DNA from: Chloroflexota bacterium
GTDB lineage: Bacteria; Chloroflexota; Dehalococcoidia; SHYM01
Reading direction: 5' to 3'
Assembly (NCBI GenBank): GCA_016199375.1
Contig: JACQGV010000094.1
Span: 1 to 10,556, forward strand
DNA: 10,556 bases
Below, in pieces: positions 6,939 to 10,556 of this stretch. The stretch's first letter is position 1. Each line of letters starts with the position of its first letter. Position numbers and translations under genes: made by a program. The notes below the pieces were generated by a model. That model was given only the letters and a program-made list of their open reading frames with translations. It searched no databases and had not been told where the DNA came from.

Positions 6939-6968
6939 TTGACACGGGAAGGCTTGACATGATAGATT
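6939..6968 (+). promoter_or_regulatory. Promoter for the secreted multidomain protein
   Basis: A consensus TTGACA (6939-6944) is followed after 18 bases by TAGATT (6963-6968, four of six). The AT-rich AAATATTTTT at 6913-6922 lies where an UP element would contact RNA polymerase. A second TTGACA at 6954-6959 overlaps the spacer and lacks a -10 at the right distance. Predicted transcription start is about 6975. Confidence 0.5.
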
Positions 6969-7055
6969 TCCGCAACATCCGGCGGACTGTGGGGGTCTTT
7001 CGTCTCGTAGGGTGGCGGCTCCACACCAGGTCGGCCCGTTTGCGCACCACACTTG

Positions 7056-7060
7056 GGAGG
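7056..7060 (+). promoter_or_regulatory. Shine-Dalgarno that fixes the start at 7068
   Basis: GGAGG lies 7 bases before the ATG at 7068. It overlaps the alternative TTG at 7053, which would translate the ribosome binding site itself. This makes 7068 the likely start. Confidence 0.8.
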
Positions 7061-7067
7061 AAGGAAG

Positions 7068-9194
7068 ATGACTGCAACTACGTTCGAACGGCATTCCCGC
7101 GTCTGGCTCGCGATTGTGATGCTGACCGCGCTGGTCTCCGCCTCCCTTATGCCCGGCACGCGGTTCGGGCCGCGCCCTGCGGCCGCGGCCCTCGGGGGCC
7201 CCGTGATCATCGGCGGCGACGACTTGAACGACCACGGTTCATTCTCCGGTGGTCAGGTTTTTAACGGCTGGCTCTATATCCGCAAGGCGCTGGAGAACCT
7301 TGACGCTCAGGTGACACGGGTCAACGACGGTACCGTGGCGGTGCTGGGCTCGACGGATTCCACCGCTACCTCCGGCAACAATGGCGGCGCCTACCATTAC
7401 GCTGCGCCGCTAGCGGGCCTAGCACCCCAGTTCGTTGAAGGAGCTGCGGCGATCAACCAGTTCTTTGCCGACCTGGCCGCGGGCACCAAGAAACCGGCTA
7501 TCCTCGCGATAGCTGGAACCGGCGCCGGGAATGGTCTCTCTTCCGCTGAGGGCACTGCGCTGACCAGCAACGCGGTCGCCATCGCCAACTTCGTCAACGA
7601 GGGAGGCGGCCTGCTGGCCCACGGCTCAGGCACGGTCGCCTTCGGCTGGCTGAGCACCCTCCTGCCTGGCATCAGTTTCCCCAACCTCTGTGACTCCAGT
7701 ACCCTCTCGCTGACGCCCGCCGGCCAGGCGGCCTTCCCTGGTCTAACCAACACCCACATCCGCGCTGGCCCGTGTCATAACCACTTCACCGGGAACTTTG
7801 GTGGGCTGGCGGTGCTGGCCGAGGACTCCTCGGGCACTGGAGGGGCGAAGCGGGCGGTCATCCTGGGCGGCGCGGCGGCGCAGCTGCCCGGCTCCATCAG
7901 CCTGACGCCCATCACCGACACCAATGTGATTGGCGAGGCCAACAGCCACACGGTAACCGCGCTGGTAAAGAACGCGCAAAACCAGCCTCTCGGGAATGTG
8001 ATGGTGACGTTCACGGTGACGTCGGGCCCGAACCAGGGAACCACGGGCACCGCCACCACGAACAGCAGCGGTCAGGCCAGCTTCACCTACACCACGAACG
8101 GCACGCCAGGGACGGACCAGATCCAGGCGAGCTTTGTGGACCCGGCGACGGGCCAGACGAAGACGTCGCCTGCGGTGACCAAGGTCTGGGAGCCACCCGC
8201 CAACACCCCGCCCACGGTGACGGCGACGGGCTCGACGGTGAATGAGGGCCAGGCGGCTACCGTTGCGGGCACCATTACGGACCCGGACGCCGGGCAGACG
8301 CATGTGGTGGAGATCCACTGGAACCTGGGCCCGGTGGAGGTCATCAATCTGGCGGGAGGCGTCTTGACGTTCAACGCCTCGCGCACGTACCCGGACGACG
8401 ATCCTGCGGGCACGCCCGCCGACACCTACACCATCACGGTTGTCGTCAAAGACGCGCTGAACGCGTCCGGGCAGACGACGGCGCAGGTAACGGTGAACAA
8501 CGTAGCGCCAACGGTCAACGCTGGCCCGGCTCAGACCGTGTACCGGAACGACTTGGTGACCCTCTCGGGCACGTTCACGGACCCAGCGGCGATCCTCGAC
8601 CAGCCGTACGCGTGGACATGGTCCACGCCCGGGGGAGCGCCAGCGAGCGCAGCGGGCGCTGTCAGCTACGGCAGCGTGATCACGGCGGCGACAGCGTACG
8701 CGCTGGAAGGGACCTACACGGCGGTGCTAACGGTCGCGGACAACGACACGGGCACGGGATCGGGCCAGGTTACCATCACCGTGCTGAACCGTGCGCCGGT
8801 GTGCACCAACGCCGCGCCCAGCATTGGCCAGATCTGGCCGCCGAACCACAAGTTCGTGGCGGTGAATGTGCTGGGTGTAACGGACCCGGAGGGCGATGTG
8901 GTGACCATTACGATCACCGGCATCCGGCAGGACGAGCCGGTCAACACAGTGGGCGATGGCAACACGGGCCCGGACGGCATGGGCGTGGGCACAGCGACGG
9001 CCCAAGTGCGCGCCGAACGCTCGGGCACGCCGAAGGTGCCAGGCAACGGCCGGGTGTACCACATCAGCTTCACGGCGAATGACGGGCACGGCGGCTCGTG
9101 CGCCAGCGCAGTGAAGGTCGGCGTGCCGCACGACCAGGGCAAGGGCAGCACGGTGGTGGACGACGGACCGCTGTACGATTCGACGGTACCCTAG
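7068..9194 (+). CDS. Secreted multidomain protein: amidotransferase-like domain, Big_1, two PKD-like domains, C-terminal WPPNHK/PHDQ module
   Basis: This 708-residue protein begins with a Sec signal peptide: Arg11, a hydrophobic stretch at about 12-28, and likely cleavage near the Ala-rich residues 38-41. Residues 46-269 form an alpha/beta domain opening with VIIGGDD and including GGGLLAHGSG, reminiscent of class I amidotransferase-like (ThuA/DUF4350-type) folds, but no obvious catalytic Cys-His-Glu set is visible. About 276-371 look like a Big_1 (invasin) Ig domain, with the typical PLGNVMVTFTV and TTNSSGQASFTY strands. About 382-480 and 481-574 are PKD/cadherin-like, each opening with PTV and ending in a VTV or TVLN strand. 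Residues 575-708 are a separate module with WPPNHK at 590-595, a DPEGD turn, and VPHDQ around 686-690. The four cysteines (208, 236, 579, 678) fall in pairs within the first and last domains, suggesting disulfides. No sortase signal or C-terminal membrane helix is present, so it is probably released or bound non-covalently. Its function is unknown. Confidence 0.88.
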   Translation: MTATTFERHSRVWLAIVMLTALVSASLMPGTRFGPRPAAAALGGPVIIGGDDLNDHGSFSGGQVFNGWLYIRKALENLDAQVTRVNDGTVAVLGSTDSTATSGNNGGAYHYAAPLAGLAPQFVEGAAAINQFFADLAAGTKKPAILAIAGTGAGNGLSSAEGTALTSNAVAIANFVNEGGGLLAHGSGTVAFGWLSTLLPGISFPNLCDSSTLSLTPAGQAAFPGLTNTHIRAGPCHNHFTGNFGGLAVLAEDSSGTGGAKRAVILGGAAAQLPGSISLTPITDTNVIGEANSHTVTALVKNAQNQPLGNVMVTFTVTSGPNQGTTGTATTNSSGQASFTYTTNGTPGTDQIQASFVDPATGQTKTSPAVTKVWEPPANTPPTVTATGSTVNEGQAATVAGTITDPDAGQTHVVEIHWNLGPVEVINLAGGVLTFNASRTYPDDDPAGTPADTYTITVVVKDALNASGQTTAQVTVNNVAPTVNAGPAQTVYRNDLVTLSGTFTDPAAILDQPYAWTWSTPGGAPASAAGAVSYGSVITAATAYALEGTYTAVLTVADNDTGTGSGQVTITVLNRAPVCTNAAPSIGQIWPPNHKFVAVNVLGVTDPEGDVVTITITGIRQDEPVNTVGDGNTGPDGMGVGTATAQVRAERSGTPKVPGNGRVYHISFTANDGHGGSCASAVKVGVPHDQGKGSTVVDDGPLYDSTVP

Positions 9195-9220
9195 TCGTAC
9201 GCTGCGCTAGCGTGAACTGA

Positions 9221-9253
9221 GAGGGCCGGTCACCTGACCGGCCCTCTTGTGTT
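9221..9253 (+). terminator. Intrinsic terminator of the secreted-protein gene
   Basis: GAGGGCCGGTCA (9221-9232) and TGACCGGCCCTC (9235-9246) form a perfect 12-pair stem, extendable by an A-T pair. TTGTGTT follows directly. It lies 27 bases after the stop codon, the classical arrangement for factor-independent termination. Confidence 0.9.
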
Positions 9254-9339
9254 GACGGCTGAGAAGTGGGGGAGGGAGAACAGGAGCCCCGCGAGTGCGG
9301 CCGCCGCCGGCTGCCGGGGGGTGCCTCACGCCCAAGGCC

Positions 9340-9368
9340 TTGACCGTGCCGCGCACGGAGCTTAGGAT
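9340..9368 (+). promoter_or_regulatory. Sigma-70-type promoter for the DUF1646-like gene
   Basis: TTGACC (9340-9345) is followed after exactly 17 bases by TAGGAT (9363-9368). With the terminator upstream, this gives the membrane protein gene its own transcript, starting near 9375 with a leader of about 38 bases. The rest of the gap (9254-9412) shows nothing else recognisable. Confidence 0.6.
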
Positions 9369-9412
9369 GGCGCGATAGTTGTGCGGGGCCAGGAGCGGCC
9401 CCTCGGAGACAT

Positions 9413-10468
9413 TTGTCCGACAGCCTCACAATCACCCTCCTCGGCGCTATCTTCCTCGTGGTGCTCGCGCTCCCATTTCTGGTCAAGCGGGTCGAGCACA
9501 ACCTGGAAGCATTCCTCTTTCTTATGGGCGTTCTCGCCGTCACGGCGTCTCAAGCCTGGGACCTCCAACTGGTGAAGGACGCCGCCCGGCACCCAGTGAT
9601 GATCACAGGTGCGGTACTGGGGGCCGGAGCGCTTGCCCACCTTGGGCGAGAGCGCCTGGATCAGGGGCTCCGAAGCCTGTTGACCAGAGTCCCGCTGGGC
9701 GTGCTTGTTGCCGCCCTGGTGGCGGCACTGGGGCTGGTCAGCAGCGTTATCACCGCGATCATCGCCGGTATCTTGCTGGCCGAATTCCTGAGCATCTTGC
9801 CCCTCTCGCGGGGAAGCCGTGTCAACGTGGCGGTCCTGGGGTGCTTCGCTATCGGCCTGGGGGCGGCACTGACACCGGTGGGCGAGCCCCTGTCCACCAT
9901 CGCTGTCCAGAAGCTGAGCGGAGAGCCTCACCGTGCCGACTTCTTCTTCCTGGCCCGCTTGTTGGGCATCGAGATACTCGTGGGGATAGCTGCCGCTACC
10001 CTGCTGTCTGCGCTATTCGTTGCGCGGAGGCATGAGACGGCGGGGGAGACTGGGGGCAGCAAGGGGGAGGAGCACGGGGAGGCCTGGGCGACCGTGGGCA
10101 CACGCGCCCTCAAAGTATACGTGTTTGTCGCGGCGCTGACGCTGCTGGGCGCCGGCTATGAGATAGTCATCGAAAAGTATCTGAGCCAGGTGCCCGGCTA
10201 CGTGCTCTTCTGGGCCAATATGTCGTCGGCAGTGTTAGACAACGCCACCCTCACCGCCGCCGAGATTGGACCGTCTCTCTCCCTCGGCCAGATAGAGGAC
10301 GCCCTTCTCGCACTTATTATCGCCGGTATTATGCTCATCCCTGGCAACATCCCCAACATCATCGTGGCCGGCAAGCTGCACATCTCCATGCGGGACTGGG
10401 CTCGCCTCGGGGTTCCCTTGGGCCTGGGGGCTATGCTCGCAGGCTTCCTGGCCGTGGTGCTCTTGTGA
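9413..10468 (+). CDS. DUF1646-family predicted cation transporter (polytopic membrane protein)
   Basis: The 351-residue protein is strongly hydrophobic, with about ten membrane segments and one long charged loop at about 204-230. Two conserved polar stretches stand out: IGLGAALTPVGEP at 147-159, and NMSSAVLDNATLTAAE at 269-284 followed by PGNIPN at 310-315. These two half-motifs, each with Pro/Gly breaks and an acidic or Asn residue within the membrane, are what I recall for DUF1646 (predicted cation transporter) and are reminiscent of the NhaD/ArsB ion-transporter superfamily. The substrate is unknown; a role in Na+/H+ or other ion exchange is inference. The start is TTG at 9413 with GGAG four bases upstream, slightly close, and no ATG until residue 38, which would remove the first membrane segment. 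The gene is complete, and no partner gene is visible before the window ends. Confidence 0.82.
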   Translation: MSDSLTITLLGAIFLVVLALPFLVKRVEHNLEAFLFLMGVLAVTASQAWDLQLVKDAARHPVMITGAVLGAGALAHLGRERLDQGLRSLLTRVPLGVLVAALVAALGLVSSVITAIIAGILLAEFLSILPLSRGSRVNVAVLGCFAIGLGAALTPVGEPLSTIAVQKLSGEPHRADFFFLARLLGIEILVGIAAATLLSALFVARRHETAGETGGSKGEEHGEAWATVGTRALKVYVFVAALTLLGAGYEIVIEKYLSQVPGYVLFWANMSSAVLDNATLTAAEIGPSLSLGQIEDALLALIIAGIMLIPGNIPNIIVAGKLHISMRDWARLGVPLGLGAMLAGFLAVVLL

Positions 10469-10526
10469 GCGCGCCGGCGGCTAGTGTCCCGTCCCTGAGA
10501 TTCGTTGAACAAGTCCTGGGGGGATT

Positions 10527-10551
10527 GGCAAGGGGGCCAGGCCCCCTTGCC
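10527..10551. repeat. 25-base perfect palindrome at the window end
   Basis: GGCAAGGGGGCC (10527-10538) and GGCCCCCTTGCC (10540-10551) are perfect reverse complements around a single A. It starts 58 bases after the stop of the membrane protein gene. No T-run follows, so it is more like a REP-type repeat unit than a canonical terminator, although it could stall transcription. The element may continue beyond the window. Confidence 0.7.
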
Positions 10552-10556
10552 CGGGG

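Larger units (their letters stand above)
6705..7067. other. Divergent intergenic region, 363 bases
   Basis: This gap separates the divergent crotonase and secreted-protein genes and contains no gene I can support. It holds a candidate promoter on each strand. Between them is a patch of lower GC at about 6850-6930, with CAAAG-ctc-CTTTG at 6869-6881, the palindrome AAATATTT at 6913-6920 and TTGGCCAA at 6921-6928. CTTGACA occurs twice, at 6938-6944 and 6953-6959. GGCGTCG occurs at 6810-6816 and 6824-6830. The stretch from about 6975 to 7067 is a leader of roughly 90 bases with only a weak stem (GTGG at 7012-7015 with CCAC at 7021-7024). Confidence 0.6.

Noticed and set aside
6954..6959. Second TTGACA as an independent -35
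   Set aside because: No TAnnnT-like -10 lies 16-18 bases downstream (the region reads CATCCGG).
7053..7067. TTG start five codons before the ATG of the secreted protein
   Set aside because: The codons read through the ribosome binding site itself. The ATG at 7068 has GGAGG seven bases upstream and begins a normal signal peptide.
6969..7067. Possible riboswitch (for example c-di-GMP) in the leader of the secreted-protein gene
   Set aside because: I looked for a GEMM-like core and strong paired stems but saw only a 4-base stem. Nothing matches a riboswitch class I know.
9135..9194. Cell-wall sorting or membrane anchor at the C-terminus of the secreted protein
   Set aside because: The last residues lack an LPxTG-like motif, a hydrophobic helix and a basic tail.
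1..10556. CRISPR array, tRNA, rRNA, phage or defence genes
   Set aside because: No regularly spaced repeats, no cloverleaf-like sequence and no protein of those families were seen on either strand.

Overview
The window is GC-rich DNA (by eye roughly two thirds G+C) with short intergenic gaps, GTG and TTG starts, a fused shikimate kinase/3-dehydroquinate synthase, and a secreted Ig/PKD-type protein. This suggests an environmental, uncultured bacterium. A Chloroflexota (Dehalococcoidia-like) origin is my best guess, but it rests on general resemblance and not on a marker gene.

Positions 1-5671 form one rightward block of four genes. First comes the 3' part of an AroK-AroB fusion, whose start lies before the window. 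It overlaps by 4 bases (GTGA) a CLC chloride channel/antiporter with two C-terminal CBS domains. A 55-base gap with a possible extended -10 follows, then an MbfA-type iron exporter: a rubrerythrin-like diiron domain, an Ala/Pro hinge and a VIT1/CCC1 membrane domain. After 16 bases comes tgt (queuine/preQ1 tRNA-guanine transglycosylase). The four share a direction and tight spacing but not an obvious pathway: aromatic amino acid synthesis, anion transport, iron handling and tRNA modification.

Positions 5672-5852 separate tgt from a convergent gene. They hold a cluster of hairpins, including a 13-base C/T-rich inverted repeat, and look like a dispersed non-coding repeat that may also stop transcription. 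The leftward gene (6704-5853) is a crotonase-fold protein in which both glutamates that catalyse hydration in classical enoyl-CoA hydratases are replaced (Asp and Gln). It is probably not a standard hydratase.

Positions 6705-7067 form a divergent promoter region with a recognisable promoter for each side, an AT-rich patch and a leader of about 90 bases. The rightward gene (7068-9194) encodes a secreted multidomain protein: a signal peptide, an alpha/beta domain resembling class I amidotransferases but without a clear catalytic centre, a Big_1-like Ig domain, two PKD/cadherin-like domains, and a distinctive C-terminal module with WPPNHK and VPHDQ motifs. A strong intrinsic terminator follows, then a separate promoter and a polytopic membrane protein of the DUF1646/ion-transporter type. 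The window ends in a 25-base perfect palindrome.

I see no CRISPR array, tRNA, rRNA, transposase, toxin-antitoxin pair or phage gene, and no clear new multigene system. The points most worth a second look are the secreted protein's C-terminal module, the catalytically altered crotonase, the CLC with valine at the proton-glutamate position, the MbfA-like fusion, and the hairpin-rich repeats.
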